From: Ophthalmolycus amberensis
Taxonomy: Eukaryota > Chordata > Actinopteri > Perciformes > Zoarcidae
Length of the DNA: 64,000 bases
Reading direction: 5' to 3'
Assembly: GCA_024529925.1 (NCBI GenBank)
Contig: JAFEUB010001384.1
Span: forward strand, 1,670,001-1,734,000
The notes under the pieces were generated by a model. That model searched no databases. It was not told the origin of the DNA and was given only the letters and a program-made list of their open reading frames with translations. Within the stretch, counting starts at the first letter, position 1, and each line of letters begins with the position of its first letter. Below, in pieces: positions 1 to 23,079 of the stretch. The translations under genes and the position numbers were made by a program.

Positions 1-199
1 GATTTTTGGTTTAAAAGATGCCACACATTTTTGACATAAGGATTTTGAACATTTTCTGACTCTTGCGTAGTATTAAAAATAACACCTTAGCAAACGGCGA
101 TGCTCCCTCCCCGCTTGGCCAGCTTCCCTTCTAGCTAGCGCTGCAGGTCCTCGTACCTAACCGTGAGTTGTTCCCTGAGTGTGTCACGTTATCACGCAG

Positions 200-10123
<9,924 letters not shown>

Positions 10124-10242
10124 AAAAGCAGACCGAACACCTGAAGAGACGTGTTTTATAGGTAACGGATCATCCGGCCAAAGGCAGCAAAGCTTCTCAT
10201 TATCAGCTCATACCATGTGGTACTTGTGAGTATATACTCTTC

Positions 10243-10248
10243 AATAAA
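10243..10248 (+). terminator. Poly(A) signal of phka2
   Basis: AATAAA lies 120 nt after the phka2 stop codon. Further AATAAA-like words occur in the AT-rich sequence up to about 12 kb, so longer 3' UTRs are possible. Confidence 0.5.
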
Positions 10249-10249
10249 C

Positions 10250-12685
10250 TCTGTAGCTCTCATGCACTGATGTAACATCGTGGCGTTGGCAGCTGATTTC
10301 AAATCAGGATTCAACAATTTATATTTTTCTTTGTCGAGTCTAAACTGTGAACTTATTTATTACTTAAAACATGCAGCTCAAATGTGTGTTTACAGGACTT
10401 ATTAACATGCATTATATGTAAATGAAAATGTGCAAATATATTAGCACATCTCTGTGCTCTTGGTGTTGTGTGTGAGAATATTATATGAACATTTAGCTAT
10501 CTTGTAATCAAATATGTCACATGTTATGATTCCACAGAGCTCGGCAGTTATCGGAGTTATCATTTCTTGTAATTTGTTCACACAAATTAATTTCCTCAAA
10601 TCAATAATGTGAATAATGAAAATTTTATTTTCTGTTTTCTGTTACTTTTTAGTTTTATTTTATTTAGTCATATAATAATTGGTTGTTCTACTGTAATGGA
10701 TGACCTTAAATATATAAGTTATATATTTAACTATATATAACAATTTCTAATAATACAGTGTTGATACATGAACTTGCATTAGCTGTAGTCTTGTATCAAT
10801 ATAAACCTGTATGGGAACAAGAATCATTGTTTACCTCGAATGCCAAGAGGTTTCTGTGCTTGTGGGTTGTCTTTTGTGCAATGATTGAGAATCCATAGTC
10901 TGCTGTCTACATATATGGCTGATGTGGCGAGTCAAATTTTGCACGTACCTCAACATATTGATGGTTTTTTCATTTGTGTACAGTGAAGATAAGTTTATTA
11001 TTGGTATGTTGGGATAGAAGTCTGCTTTAATACTGGTACTTGGTAGTGTTTCAATATATATATGTATACAATATGTATATAGTTCATGATGTATACGTAA
11101 AGAATGCAGTGGCAGTGAAGCCAGGTATTGATAAAGTACCAGAGAGGTCCGGAGTATGATGAATTGGGTCCTTGTAAGTCTGAGAAGCACAGACAGGTTA
11201 AAAAAACCAAGTTTTAAATAACTTCCATCCAAGTGCTTTGATTTTGAAAGCAAAACAGCAGGAAACAGTAAATGTTGATATATTTTAATGCTGTCATGAA
11301 AATCATGAACATTATACAATAAAATGATTTGACTAACGATGGTAACCTGTCATTTGTTTATTTACTGCCACATATCATTTTCTATAACCAGCAGTAGGAG
11401 GAGCTCTGATTGGTCAGAGCTCCAGCTGTTGCTTTTTGGGTTTAATTTGAATGAGCTTAAGTGTACTAAGGAGTCGAAGTTCACTGAAATTGATTTTGTT
11501 GGAATAAGGATACAACATGATGTCTAAGCCCTGACGAGAGTTGAACTATGAGCACTTTTGTTTTTTTGAACTAGGTCCATCCCTAGTTTCCTGTTAACGT
11601 ACACAGAGAGTTTGGGGATTTGTTTTGAAAAATAAGCCTTGCTTATAGGAAAGTTACTCTATCAGGGCTTTTATTTTGAAGGAGTGGGGAAAGGGGGAAT
11701 CTGACCGTCCAATGTGGAGGGAATGTTGTAAGAACAGAGGTATGACAGGCCTGCCTGACTGCTTTTTCCCTCTGGTGACAGACAGGAGTCCTGATTGGAG
11801 TAAAAAGTTTAAGGAGAAGAGGCAGGAAGAGGCATGTCCATTTACACATGGGACAGGTAGTCAGTGGAGGAAAGCTGTTGTAACATGCTCACATGTTCTA
11901 GCTGCAGCTTTGTGAACCATTTAAAGTTAAGTACTGTTGCTAGTTTTAAAAGCTGAGAAATACCAATAATGTCTGAGAATTGATTGGAGTTCCCGTCACT
12001 TTCAGGCTCTTGTGGCCAAGTGTATAAGTCTGTTTGCTTCCACTGGCAACATTGTATGAATAAACACATTTTCCTACATTTTCACATGAAATTATGTATG
12101 AAGAGTTCAAATTGTGGGAATGGGAGCAGTTTTAAGTTGTTTTAATGGGAATTTAAAGTTTCATAATATGCAGAATGTATGACATATTTCAAACATTTGG
12201 AAGTTTGAATGGATACGTAATAGCAGGCATGTAACTAACTGAGCTGAACATTGTGATGTGTGAATTCATTTTCTACATTGAAAAATGTAGGATGGGAGTT
12301 AAGAATCAAAAAAGGCTTCAAGCATTCACACCAATTATGTCATGACTAAAAACGGTGATTAATACACTTTATTTGTTTATTCATTCACAATATATATATA
12401 TGCAACATAACAATTTGAAAAACAATTCAAATTCAGGAATTTATTTCTGAATCAATTGGGAAAATACTGTTATAAGAATGAAATAGCTGAAATCCATCGA
12501 ACAAGTTTGACAGATAGCTCATATGTTTATAATGTAACCATTCAAGTTCTTAATATGTGTCGTTAGCCAGTTTCATAGGTCCAATGGTTCTTTGGCTTGT
12601 GGAGACCACAGTCGGATGACGATGCACACTTGTGATACTTGCTTTTTTTGTGTCATTTCTTGTGTCTTTGCACACGTCACACACC
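10250..12685. other. AT-rich intergenic sequence between convergent genes
   Basis: Lies between the 3' end of phka2 (+) and the 3' end of the sushi/EGF gene (-). No coding exon recognised. TTTATT at about 12368-12381 (AATAAA on the minus strand) could terminate the minus-strand gene. Confidence 0.5.
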
Positions 12686-15600
12686 TCAGCCAGCAGAGCC
12701 CGCTGTTGTCCTTGGTAAACATTTCTTCCAGCTGTAAGGGGAAAGCCGATGGGAGGCTGGGCAGGCACATTTATAGCCACCTTTTTGGTTCACACAGAGG
12801 TGGGAACAGCCTCCATTCCTCCGGCTGCACTCATTGATGTCTGGAGGAAAGCGAGAGAAACGAAGGGGAGCATGTGTAGTGAACATATTCACACAAACTC
12901 TCATTTTATACAAATTTCACTCATTACGAGTGCGTGCATGACCCCACTGACCTTTGCAGCGTCGGCCATCTCTGTGCAGTGTGTATCCTTTGCGGCAGAT
13001 GCAGTGGTGAGAGCCTGGGAGGTTGACACACTGCCACTCACATGTTTCCTCCTGGCACTCATTTATATCTGTGTGGACACGCAGAGATATATAGATGATT
13101 TCTTTGGAGAAATTTAGAGACATTCTCAGCTTTTATGTTGTTATCTCCCACCTACACACTCCTCCCGAAGAGCTTGTGCAGTTGTATTCTCAGGTGTTGC
13201 TGCTGTGGGTTGCTTCCGGTACCCAGGTGGACACTCTGCGATGCAGCTGTGCCCGTTTCCAGGCTAAGACGTAACCGTACGAGCAGGAGCATCGGTAGGA
13301 TCCTGGTGAGTTATGGCACAGCTCCGCACATGCCCCGAGCCCCTGATTTACAGCACACTCATCGATATCTGGATCAGAAAAATACTTTTAGGAGAAGGTG
13401 ACAACAACCAATCTTTTCCGACAGAAAACACACTTTATTTTGTGTTGGCAATGGTTGGTGCTGCTTTTTTAGTAACTTCCCTTTGAAGTAGATTTTGCGC
13501 CATTCAAGTGCTGACCACTTTTCTGACAGGTAAGTAAAATGTCTAATAAAGTAAACCTGAATTGTTACATCTGCCCCTGGGACATCTTCCATGCCCTCGT
13601 AAGAGTTTACCTAACCTGAAGCCTCAAGTCCAATACATTAAGGTTTTGGGATACAACGATTTACATGTTTTAGGTCGGTAACTGGAGTTTAAAATGTAAA
13701 TTATGTGCCATGGAGACTATAAAACAAGACTTTGAGTCTACAGCCATGCTACAAGGTCTGTGTCTCAAACTGGCTCAGGGAAGTGTGACAAAAAACGAGT
13801 CCAAACATAATTTTAATTTAACTATAGGTTACCTCCAACGAACAATGGAGTGTGTAGATGCTGTGGAGGTGTTGAGGGTGCAAAACTAAGAGGTGATGCA
13901 GGGTGGATGTTGGCTGTAGTATAGGAGACTGAGCACATGGAGAGGCCCATGTGAACTTAACCAAGCTGATGGCCCTCCCATGTCAGCCGGCTGCCTGCTG
14001 AGGTTGGACAGGACACAGCAGTGCTTTTACTAGCATTACAATGCTAACATGCTTGTATAAAACAGGTATGTTACATGCTAATTGGCAAATGATAGCACAT
14101 TTTTAGTTTAGTGCAGCATTACTAAATATGGTAATAATATTTACTAACTGAGAATGAAGGGAATATGGTTGGTTTTACAGGTATTTGGTAAGAAACTAAA
14201 TTGAATCTAGTGCATCACACCATTAGCATTCACCATCTGGGAATCCATGTGGCGGATGAGACATTTTAATCTGGATCAAAGTGGTGGACCATAGAGCTAC
14301 TAGCATGAAGAGCAAGGCATGGTTTCCCACAGTAATGTTTAGCGAGTGTCCCCTGACCCTGGCAGTGGCTGTCTCCGGTCTGAAGGCTGTAGCCAGCAGG
14401 ACACTTGCAGTGGAACTTCCCGGGAGTGTTGACACAGCCAAACACACAGCCTGTTACAGCTGCAGGCAGCAGGCACTCATCCACATCTGGGAAGATGGAG
14501 AAACACTTTTTTCATAGATGGGAACACCATGAACAGATGCAAATAAATACACACACACACCTGTGCAGGAGGTCTGGTCATGAGCTGGCTGATAACCGGC
14601 ATCACAGCTGCACTTAAAGGAACCAAATGTGTTGATGCACCTCTGCTGACACGGGTGCTGCCCCTCCACACACTCGTCTAAATCTACACACATGCAGACA
14701 AAAATGATTACATGGATAAAGAACACATATCGTGCACTGGTTTTTAATGAACACAGACCTAATAAAGCAAACACTCTTGCTTAGAGGCGACCTCACAAAA
14801 CACACACACACACACACACGGCTGCACAGAGATGAAAGAACAGAGCAGCAGATGAAAGCTGGTCATGTCCCCCGCCTCTGAAACCTCATTGATGTGTCGC
14901 CATGTTTTGCTGTTTGGACCTATAATGAGCAAACCATAATGCAGATGTTTTCTGACTTCCTGTTCTGCAGAGACAAGAAACAAGGATGTGCAGAAAGGAC
15001 TCCGCAAGCTTGTATATCAGCTCTCGTTCTTGTTTTCCTGCCATAGGAAAGCACCGTTTCCCCTTACTTTCTCCCAAGTGAAATACTCAAGGACAGCATT
15101 TGACTGCATGTGCTTAGTTAGTCTCCACCACTGCTTTTCTGTTAATGGTTCAACATGTCTATATATTGAGGCCCATGTGGACAAAAGGTCATCTTTTGAA
15201 ATACGGACCTAATTTAAAGCTCATTTCTTTTGAACTGTCAGACAGGAATGATCACGAGCCTTATTTTGTTGCACAGGAATTTTCCGGCCAAAACTAAACT
15301 ATAATTAGTCAAACCAAGACATCTGGACAGGTCTATCTGTCTTATAGTGCCCACTGATAATAACACTGTTGAAAAAATATTATCAACACCCTCAGCTGGT
15401 GGCCCTCACAAATGACAGGTTGTCTGTGAGCAGCCACGCGTATACCTAAGACGATATATAAAGTAGATGTCAGCCCTATAAGTGCTACAAGGTCACCGTG
15501 CTGCCATAAATTTCACAGCTCACTCGTATACTTGTCTGTGCGCCATGAAACATCAAAAACAACATAATGAGGCGGTTCCCTGTTGTGCTGTAACACGCCT

Positions 15601-18600
15601 CAGTGTACGTTGTGTTCTTATTAGAGGAGGAGATGAAGGATTCAGCAGGCTGTTTGCACTGAACAGATGGCTGTCAACTGCATGTGCTGACCATTCAGTA
15701 CATTTTATCAACAATTTCTACCTTTTCTGGGAGCGCAGACATCTTTTTGCAGCGCATGGAATTTGCCTGAACAAGTCAGGGGTAAAACTGTTTGCCTCTA
15801 ACCTGTTTTTCTCCCTGCGTCACTCGTCTGTCCCTACTGCCAAGGACAAGATACAACAGGAGTCTAAACAAGAGATAACCACACAGCATCGCCATGGAGA
15901 CCTTACGGGAAGGATGCCCCCGCCTAACGACAGCCAAAAGGAGGAGTCTCCAACCTCATCATCAGGGACCGCCTTCGCCTCCGATCTCCCACTTTCCCCA
16001 CTCTTCCTAGAAGCGGAGTATATACCTCTCTCCCCAGCTATTTCGGGTCCATACTTTGGATCGCAATCCTCTCTCACACTCTCCCCATCCTCCCCCCACC
16101 TGGAGTTCACTGACAACATGGAAAAGCTGGTCATTGCTGGAACCAAACACACACCTCTTCACACTCCCCGACGGCTCTACAACCGTCCTCTGTCTCCCCT
16201 ACCTGATGGAGGAAATAATTGATATCTTCTGGGTCCAGGCTACAGGGCTAATGATACCAATGACTCTCTCCAGGAAAAGTCGGGGCCCTGTATGCAGCTA
16301 GCCGCTTCAATTCCTGTCTTGCAAGTTTATAGAAAAATAAAGGTGAGGCTGCGAAGAAACAATAGTAAACATGCAAACTTATCAAACTTAGCATACATTC
16401 CTCGTCAGCCTGTCCAAATAAATTGGGCAAAGAAAGCTTTAACCACATTAAACTTAGCTTTATTAAATGTCAGGTCTCTGTCAGGAAAAACATTTTTAAT
16501 CAATGATTTTATTATGAGGCACAAACTGGACATTTTGTTTTTAACTGAAACTTGGTTAAATCAAGATAACAGTGCAGCTGTTCTTATTGAATCAACACCT
16601 CCCAACTTCAGTTTCATGAGTGAAACAAGAGCGCATAAGAAAGGAGGTGGAGCTGCTGTTTTATTTAATGATTCTCTTCAATGCAAGCAGATGCCCTTTG
16701 GTCATTTTAGTTCTTTTGAATATGTGGCTCTGAATTCCACTCAAGCTTTATTCCTAAACATTTACAGACCGCCTAAATACTGTGCAACCTTCTTTGATGA
16801 GTTTACTGAACTGCTGTCTGTAATCTGTATTGATTTTGACTGTGTTGTTATTGTTGGTGACTTTAATATCCATGTTGATAATCCCCAGGACAGAGAGTCT
16901 ATAGAACTATGTGGTGTACTTGATAACTATGATCTGACTCAGCATGTGACAGGACCCACCCACAACAGGGGGCACACTCTGGACCTAATCATCACCAAAG
17001 GTGTAAACATTTCCAAGGTTGCTGTGACTGATGTTGCACTCTCTGATCATTTCTGTGTTTTCTTTGAGAGTGCAATCTCCTTGCACACAAATGTCCAAAC
17101 CAAGGTTGTGACAAAGCGTTACATCTCTGAAAACACCAGTGAACTATTTATTCAGAAGTTCTCCTCCACACCAGCCCTCTCTTGCCTCTCAGTCAATGAG
17201 CTTGTAGATGGCTTCAATTTTAAAGTTAAAAATATTATTGATGCCATTGCACCCACAAAAGTGAAGGTTGTCTCGGGTAAGCAAAGATCTCCTTGGAGAA
17301 ATGCTATGCTGGTCAAAATAGAGAAACGAGAGTGTCGGAAAGCTGAGCGCAGGTGGCGAAAAACTAATCTCCAGGTTCACTGTGACATCTATAAAGAGAG
17401 ACTTCGCAATTATAATTTGGAACTTAGAAATGCAAGGCAGTCATTCTTCTCTGACATCATAACCAAAAACAAGAACAATACACGCGCCTTATTTGCTACC
17501 GTCGACAGGCTAACAAACCCTCCAGTGTCGGTAGCTGCTGAACTCCAATCCACCTGGGCATGCAATCAATTTGCCACCTTTTTTACTGACAAAATTCAGA
17601 AAATTAGACAAGCAGTCAGTGCCTCCACATCAACCACAGGATATGTGTTGTCCCGATCTAACATCCATTCAAATATCATGACACAATTTCATTCAATCGA
17701 CCGTAGAAGCCTAGAAGACATTATACAACATCTGAAGTCATCCTCCTGCTGCTTGGATGTTCTACCAACACACTTTTTCAAAAATATTTCAAACTGCATG
17801 ACCACTGATCTTTTACAAATTGTAAACACATCCCTTCTCTCAGGTGTCTTCCCACAAGCCCTAAAAACTGCAGTTATTAAACCACTCCTAAAGAAAGCTA
17901 GTTTAGACTCCGCAACGATGAAAAATTATAGGCCAATATCAAACCTCCCATTTTTAAGTAAAATAATTGAAAAAGCGGTTTTCCAACAGCTGACCGACTT
18001 CTTGGCCGTAAATAACTGCTTTGATGTTTTCCAGTCAGGCTTTCGACAGCACCACAGCACTGAAACTGCTCTTGTTAAGGTTTTCAACGACATCCACTTA
18101 AACATAGACAATGGCAGAAGTTCAGTCTTAGTGTTACTAGATCTCAGTGCTGCATTCGACACGGTCGACCATGCCATACTCCTAGAAAGACTAAAAATCT
18201 GGGTGGGACTCTCTGGCACAGCACTTAACTGGTTTGAATCCTACTTGAATGGCCGAGAATACTTTGTGTCTGTAGCTGATTACACATCAGAGCTGACTAA
18301 AATGACATGTGGTGTTCCCCAAGGTTCAATACTGGGGCCCCCTCTGTTCAACATCTACATGCTTCCACTAGCTCAGATTATGGAAAACAACAAAGTGTGT
18401 TATCATAATTATGCAGACGACACACAAATCTACATAACTATGTCACCAGGGGACTATAATCCCATACAAGGGCTGGGTAACTGCATTGAACAAATCAACA
18501 ACTGGATGTGCCAGAATTTTCTTCAATTAAACAAAGATAAAACAGAAGTAATTGTTTTTGGTACCAAGGACGAACAATTGAAAATCACCGCTCAGCTTCA

Positions 18601-21600
18601 GTCACTGATGTTAAAACCCACAAACCAAGCCAGAAATCTAGGTGTAGTTATGGATTCAGACCTCAACCTGAACAGCCATATCAAGACAATTACAAAATCA
18701 GCCTACTATCACCTGAAGAATATATCAAGGATTAGAGGACTTATGTCTCAACAGGATTTGGAAAAACTTGTCCATGCATTTATCTTCAGCAGACTGGACT
18801 ACTGTAACGGTGTGTTTACAGGTCTCTGTAAAAAATCCGTCAGAAAGCTGCAGCTGATTCAGAACGCTGCAGCTCGAGTCCTCACTAAGACCAGGAGGGT
18901 GGACCACATCACTCCAGTTCTGAGGTCTTTGCACTGGCTTCCTGTCCAACAAAGAATTGACTTTAAAATCCTGCTGTTGGTTTACAAAGCACTGAATGGT
19001 TTGGGACCAAAATACATCTCCGATCTGCTGCTACCTTATGAACCATCCCGACCCCTCAGGTCGTCTGGGACCGGTCTACTTTCTGTTCCCAGAGTCAGAA
19101 CTAAACATGGAGAAGCAGCGTTCAGTTTTTCTGCTCCACATATCTGGAACAAAGTCCCAGAAAGCTGCAGGTCTGCTGAGACCCTCAGCTCATTTAAATC
19201 AAGATTGAAGACCTTTCTGTTTGCTGCTGCCTTTAATTGAACCACGTTCAATTAATATATTAATCAATTTCCTGCATTTCTGCATTTTACTACTGCATTT
19301 TATTTCTTACACTGTTTTTTAATTGTTTTTGAAATCTCCTTTTCTTTTGCCTTGTGTTTTGATGCTTTTAATGGTTTTATGTGAAGCACTTTGAATTACC
19401 TTGTTGTTGAAATGTGCTATACAAATAAACTTGCCTTGCCTTAGGAAGAGCCCCGGGGCGTTCACAGAGGATTCAGGACTGCAGGAATGTTACAAGAAAA
19501 AGAAAAAGAAAAAACATTAATATGTTCACCTCGACAAGTCCGCCCATCATCCAGCAGAGTGAATCCAGCTCTGCAGTGGCACTGAGTTCTGGTGTGGGTC
19601 TGGTTGGTACTCTGGTTGTAATGTTCGGAGTGAGAGCACAGCAAATTCTTATCGGCAATTTTCAATTTTCTTTTACATTTTATACGACAAAAACAATGAA
19701 CTGATTTATTGAGAAATGATTCTGCAATTCACAACCCGGTGGTTAGTCGCAGCCCTAGACTCAAGCTGCCCTCATTTCAGAAAAATAATATAAAGATTTT
19801 CAGTAAAGGAACAAAGATATTAACCTGTCTAGTCAAAGTGCAGCATGAATGATCACCGGGATTCACAAACAAGCTCCATCATAAACTCTAGAAACACACT
19901 GCATATACTGTGTGTTATAATAATCAATCTTCTTTTACATGCAAACTGCATATGGAGTGCCCTGGAGTGCTCACATAGTACTGGTTTTTGTGGGAGGATT
20001 TTCACATAGGAATCACTGACAGGCCACCAACTATTTTATGGCAAATATCAATCTTTAGATTTTCCTTTTAAGGTTTATATCAACAATAAACAACTATCAA
20101 CTAAACAACCTACCCAAACACACCGGTGTGATTCCGCTCCAGGTGTCCCCCTGCTGGCAGTAGCTGTGTATGTCTCCATGAGCCAGTGTGTAACCTGGGT
20201 AGCAGCCATACTGTATGTAGTGCCTGTAATCTCTGGGTCCCGGATTCTCCACATTACGGAAGTAGAAGGTCCCGTGAGCGGGCACAGGCGGGTACGTGCA
20301 CACGGGTCGTCTACCGAGTCTCAGAGACGGCAAAGGCGGGTTGGAGGTGGCGCTGTGGTATTCGGTCTGGTGAGATCTTGGCTCAGTGGTGGTGGAGGTC
20401 TTTGAAGGAACGTTAGGGAGATGTGTTTTCTCACTGGCCTGAGTGAAGCTGGGACTTGAGAAAGTATAGGCCGACAGGAAGGGAATGGGGGCTGATAGGG
20501 AGGGAGCAGGTGACGAAGTGGAGGAAGAACTGGTAGAAGTGAAATAAACAGAAGTAGATAAAGTGTATGCTTTCTCTACAGGCCCAGGCCGGGGAGGATA
20601 CAGGAAACCGGTTTCAGCCCGTTGGCCTTCATCTGCAGTTTGTGAAGAGCCTGTTGCTGCTTCAGAGGGAGTCTCATCAGATCTCGTGAGGCGGAGTGGG
20701 GAAGTTGGTGCAAACGTTACAGTGTTGGTGACAGCGGCGATATCTGGTGTTTGGTCTGTTGAAAATGACGGCGGTGAAGATGTTGATTGCTCTGTTCTTG
20801 ACAATAATGATAAGGTAGGCGAGACAGTAGCAGACCGATGTGATTTAGAGTCGACTCCGTCCACCTTTTCTGCTTCCTCCTGTGAAGCCTCTGCCAGCGA
20901 GCCATGCATCCCACTTCCTGTCCTTGTTGATCTTCATTAACCTCCTGAAGTTGAGCCTCATGATGAGTTGTCTGGACTCCATCTTTGACTTTAAAATTGG
21001 GAAACTGAACATTCTGCTGCAGGTGGACTTTCGGGTTGGTCACTTTGATCCTCTCCCTGTCGGACATTTGGGATGGGGTGTGAGACAACAAGACAGATTT
21101 GAGGTTTGCTTCTTTGGAAGCGGTATTAGCGAGGGCGTAGTGGGATTGTTTCTGGGTCTTCAGAACTACGGCAGCCTGGAGGCTCTGACGTAAATTTGGC
21201 TTGTGCACATTGACGCCTGAAACTGAGCGCATCATGTCGGACTCTGACCGGGAGAAAAGAGAAAATGGTTAAGGAGGTGTGGTACGTCTGTTTGTACAGC
21301 AACTTTCAAACATGACGATAGTTACAGTTGCTTACAGGTACAGTGCTGCAAGAAACGTTCTACTGCTATTTGGACATATTAACGCAATGTAATACAAAGA
21401 CACACATTTAAAGGAATAGTAAGACACGAATACACACAAGGAGAGTGGTATCAATCTGCTAATCTAACTCTCGGCAAGAAAGCAAATAAGCGCATTTTCC
21501 AAAATGTTGCTTTAATAGCTGAGAGTTTTTTATGCTCACCTTTGCATATAGGCTTCGTGCTATTCCAGGTGGGGCCCTTACAGTATAACATTGACGGCCC

Positions 21601-22258
21601 ATGCAGTTGAAAGCCACTATTGCAGCTGAACTCTGCCCAGGAGCTGTCCCCATTCATGCTGCTTGTCCCGTGACTGAGCGGCCCCGGGTTGGAGCAGCTG
21701 GAGCCTGAAAGAGCAGGACAATATCATAAAAAAGTGATTAAAAGTCTGATCCTCACCAGGATCCTTTGTTGCTCTGTTGCAGTCTCCTCTCAAATCTCTA
21801 CCCTGCACTGCAATAGAAGCAAAAAAGAAAGCTTGAGACAAAAAGTTGAGGCAAATGAGTTAACACTTGTCCTCTAAATGCACATCGTAAAATAAAAAGG
21901 TTTACAGTACATGCTCATGAATGAAGCTCCTCACCAACACAGACTGGGGTGTCCCGGGACCAGTGTCCGGACACGCAGCTGTTGGTCTTGTATCCATGGA
22001 GCTTGTAGCCAGGGCGACAGCGGAAGATCACCAGCAGTCCACCGTAACGGAAAAACGTCTGCCCGTTCTCCAGGTGTCTAAAACCGCTGCATCCCTCAGC
22101 TCCGCTCGCTGCAGGACAGTTTCACAGTGAATGCCAGCGGTTGTTGGAAAACACTTGCTCACTCTCAACAACAGCACAAGTATGAAAATCAACTTGAAGA
22201 AAGTACCTGGAGGAGCATAGATGCAGAGCAGAGCGACCAGTGCCGCCAGGATCCCCAT
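12686..22258 (-). CDS. Secreted sushi (CCP) / calcium-binding EGF multidomain protein, unnamed
   Basis: Likely extracellular matrix or cell-surface protein; function unknown. Order from the N-terminus (minus-strand exons): signal peptide with hydrophobic core [13 protein letters not shown] (22207-22258; an upstream ATG at 22297 is possible); sushi 1 (21935-22108, four Cys); sushi 2 (21540-21704, four Cys); a 1.13-kb exon (20114-21243) with a Ser/Thr/Pro-rich mucin-like stretch and sushi 3; a partial EGF ending at 19530, whose upstream half I could not place; then EGFs at 14561-14683, 14358-14486, 13152-13368, 12952-13068 and 12686-12840 (stop). The EGFs open DLDEC, DVDEC, DIDEC, DINEC and DINEC, the calcium-binding form seen in fibulins and hemicentins. 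Introns are phase 1. Two exons (13152-13368 and 20114-21243) have lengths that break frame. An L2 LINE sits in the 14683-19530 intron. It starts 1.3 kb after the same-strand ppef1 stop. No human gene is known to me at this place. Confidence 0.65.
13152..13368 (-). other. EGF exon with a frame break
   Basis: Both flanking introns are phase 1, so the exon length should be a multiple of three, but it is 217. Reading in the entering frame gives a cbEGF opening DIDEC, loses the sixth Cys and meets a stop. From about 13255-13270 another frame gives NGHSC, then CPPGYR and LREECV, joining cleanly to the next DINEC exon. A 1-nt insertion (or 2-nt loss) is inferred. Confidence 0.7.
13850..14200 (-). 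repeat. Fish dispersed repeat family A, reverse copy
   Basis: Partial copy with GCTAACATGCT and CAGGTATTTGGTAAGAAAC words, in an intron of the sushi/EGF gene. Confidence 0.45.
15913..16222 (+). CDS. Upstream ORF of the L2 element (possible ORF1 or 5' region)
   Basis: Short Ser/Pro-rich reading frame starting [11 protein letters not shown] and ending GGNN before a stop, 69 nt ahead of the endonuclease-RT ORF. The same frame is open upstream to at least 15482. No zinc knuckle, coiled coil or esterase motif was seen, so it may be only the 5' untranslated part of the element. Confidence 0.4.
16292..19240 (+). CDS. L2 ORF2: apurinic-like endonuclease plus reverse transcriptase, 982 aa, intact
   Basis: Retrotransposition protein. 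The N-terminal endonuclease shows [39 protein letters not shown] and [10 protein letters not shown], so the catalytic Asn, Glu, Asp-Asn and terminal Ser-Asp-His are all present. The reverse transcriptase shows [60 protein letters not shown] and the catalytic YADDTQIY. The C-terminal part has [24 protein letters not shown] and [15 protein letters not shown], as in L2/CR1 relatives. There is no internal stop or frameshift over 2.95 kb, which suggests recent insertion. It is a genomic retrotransposon, not a host gene. Confidence 0.93.
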   Translation: MQLAASIPVLQVYRKIKVRLRRNNSKHANLSNLAYIPRQPVQINWAKKALTTLNLALLNVRSLSGKTFLINDFIMRHKLDILFLTETWLNQDNSAAVLIESTPPNFSFMSETRAHKKGGGAAVLFNDSLQCKQMPFGHFSSFEYVALNSTQALFLNIYRPPKYCATFFDEFTELLSVICIDFDCVVIVGDFNIHVDNPQDRESIELCGVLDNYDLTQHVTGPTHNRGHTLDLIITKGVNISKVAVTDVALSDHFCVFFESAISLHTNVQTKVVTKRYISENTSELFIQKFSSTPALSCLSVNELVDGFNFKVKNIIDAIAPTKVKVVSGKQRSPWRNAMLVKIEKRECRKAERRWRKTNLQVHCDIYKERLRNYNLELRNARQSFFSDIITKNKNNTRALFATVDRLTNPPVSVAAELQSTWACNQFATFFTDKIQKIRQAVSASTSTTGYVLSRSNIHSNIMTQFHSIDRRSLEDIIQHLKSSSCCLDVLPTHFFKNISNCMTTDLLQIVNTSLLSGVFPQALKTAVIKPLLKKASLDSATMKNYRPISNLPFLSKIIEKAVFQQLTDFLAVNNCFDVFQSGFRQHHSTETALVKVFNDIHLNIDNGRSSVLVLLDLSAAFDTVDHAILLERLKIWVGLSGTALNWFESYLNGREYFVSVADYTSELTKMTCGVPQGSILGPPLFNIYMLPLAQIMENNKVCYHNYADDTQIYITMSPGDYNPIQGLGNCIEQINNWMCQNFLQLNKDKTEVIVFGTKDEQLKITAQLQSLMLKPTNQARNLGVVMDSDLNLNSHIKTITKSAYYHLKNISRIRGLMSQQDLEKLVHAFIFSRLDYCNGVFTGLCKKSVRKLQLIQNAAARVLTKTRRVDHITPVLRSLHWLPVQQRIDFKILLLVYKALNGLGPKYISDLLLPYEPSRPLRSSGTGLLSVPRVRTKHGEAAFSFSAPHIWNKVPESCRSAETLSSFKSRLKTFLFAAAFN
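20114..21243 (-). other. Mucin-like plus sushi-3 exon with a frame break
   Basis: Acceptor phase 1 and donor phase 1, yet the length is 1,130 nt (2 mod 3). The entering frame is open from 21243 past 20930 with charged, Gln-rich sequence. The frame that encodes the Ser/Thr-rich part and the four-Cys sushi is open only from about 20926. The switch must lie near 20900-20930, by a 1-nt loss or 2-nt gain, unless a small unrecognised intron is present. Confidence 0.55.
21442..21512 (+). repeat. Fish dispersed repeat family B
   Basis: CTAACTCTCGGCAAGAAAGC and AAATAAGCGCATTTTCC match a second copy at 51020-51175 (TCTAACTCTCGGCAGAGGAAG). It ends about 30 nt from the sushi-2 exon. Confidence 0.55.
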
Positions 22259-22626
22259 CCGATCTCGCACTTGGGATGGGAGGACAAAGAGAAGCACTTG
22301 GAGAGTGAAAGTGGGAAGTATATGAGGAGCTGAAGACTGAGGAGAGGGGAGGGGAGATGTGGTGTGGGATTACTACGGGATGGGCATATGGGAGGAAGGA
22401 GGGGTAAGAGGGTGCAAAACACTGACAGATGGATAAGGAGGTATCAGGGGAGATGCTGCTTTATGGTGAGTACTTACAAACACTCAGACATCAGCAGTTT
22501 GACAAGAAAAGAGGGCAAGATCCAAGAACGCTTGCACTAAAATATTCAAATTCACTTAAAAAAAGGATTAGTTCCCACACCCCTGCATTTGTCTCTCACC
22601 CTTCACTTTTGTCTCTTGGAACCGGT

Positions 22627-22676
22627 ATGTGTGTATGTGTGTGTGTGTGTATGTGTGTGTGTGTGTGTGTGTGTTC
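22627..22676. repeat. (TG)n microsatellite
   Basis: TG units with a few TATG interruptions. A (CA)n run follows at 22795-22850, both between ppef1 and the sushi/EGF gene. Confidence 0.9.
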
Positions 22677-22813
22677 AGTAAAATATGAACCCATCATTTA
22701 CTTAGGCTGAGAGGATGCCTGGGCCCGTTTTACTGCTCTCAACATTTAGGTAATTATAGTGGGCAGAATGCCAGAGTGAAGCAGAGAACGAACACACACA
22801 CAGACACACACAG

Positions 22814-22846
<33 letters not shown>

Positions 22847-22929
22847 CACAAACTAAAAAACACAGTCAACCTCTTGAACACTTATTAAAACATAAACAAA
22901 ATTCAACAATTAGTTGAACAAAAAGCCAT

Positions 22930-22935
22930 TTTATT
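22930..22935 (-). terminator. Candidate poly(A) signal of ppef1
   Basis: TTTATT on the plus strand is AATAAA on the minus strand, about 660 nt after the ppef1 stop and upstream of the next same-strand gene start at 22258. Confidence 0.4.
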
Positions 22936-23079
22936 CCTTTTTGGTAAACAGCTGAAAACACACTATCTGAAACTCTAACATTAGCTGCAGTGTGTCTCTG
23001 TTTTCTCAAGCCATCAGTCGTCAATACATGTAATGCTACAGTGCGTGGCATCGACGCTGGTACTCCTGCTGTATCTGTT

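Larger units (their letters stand above)
15890..19442 (+). mobile_element. L2-clade (Maui-like) non-LTR retrotransposon, near complete
   Basis: LINE inserted antisense to the host sushi/EGF gene, inside an intron. It contains an upstream Ser/Pro-rich ORF, the full endonuclease-RT ORF, and a 3' tail ending in a GTGCTATACAAATAAA-type terminus followed by short CTTGC repeats, typical of fish L2. The 5' limit is uncertain: upstream sequence from about 15480 may also belong to the element. Confidence 0.85.

Noticed and set aside
12550..12780. Minus-strand frame overlapping the last sushi/EGF exon ([10 protein letters not shown]...)
   Set aside because: Different frame from the EGF, which reaches its own stop at 12686-12688; no domain seen.
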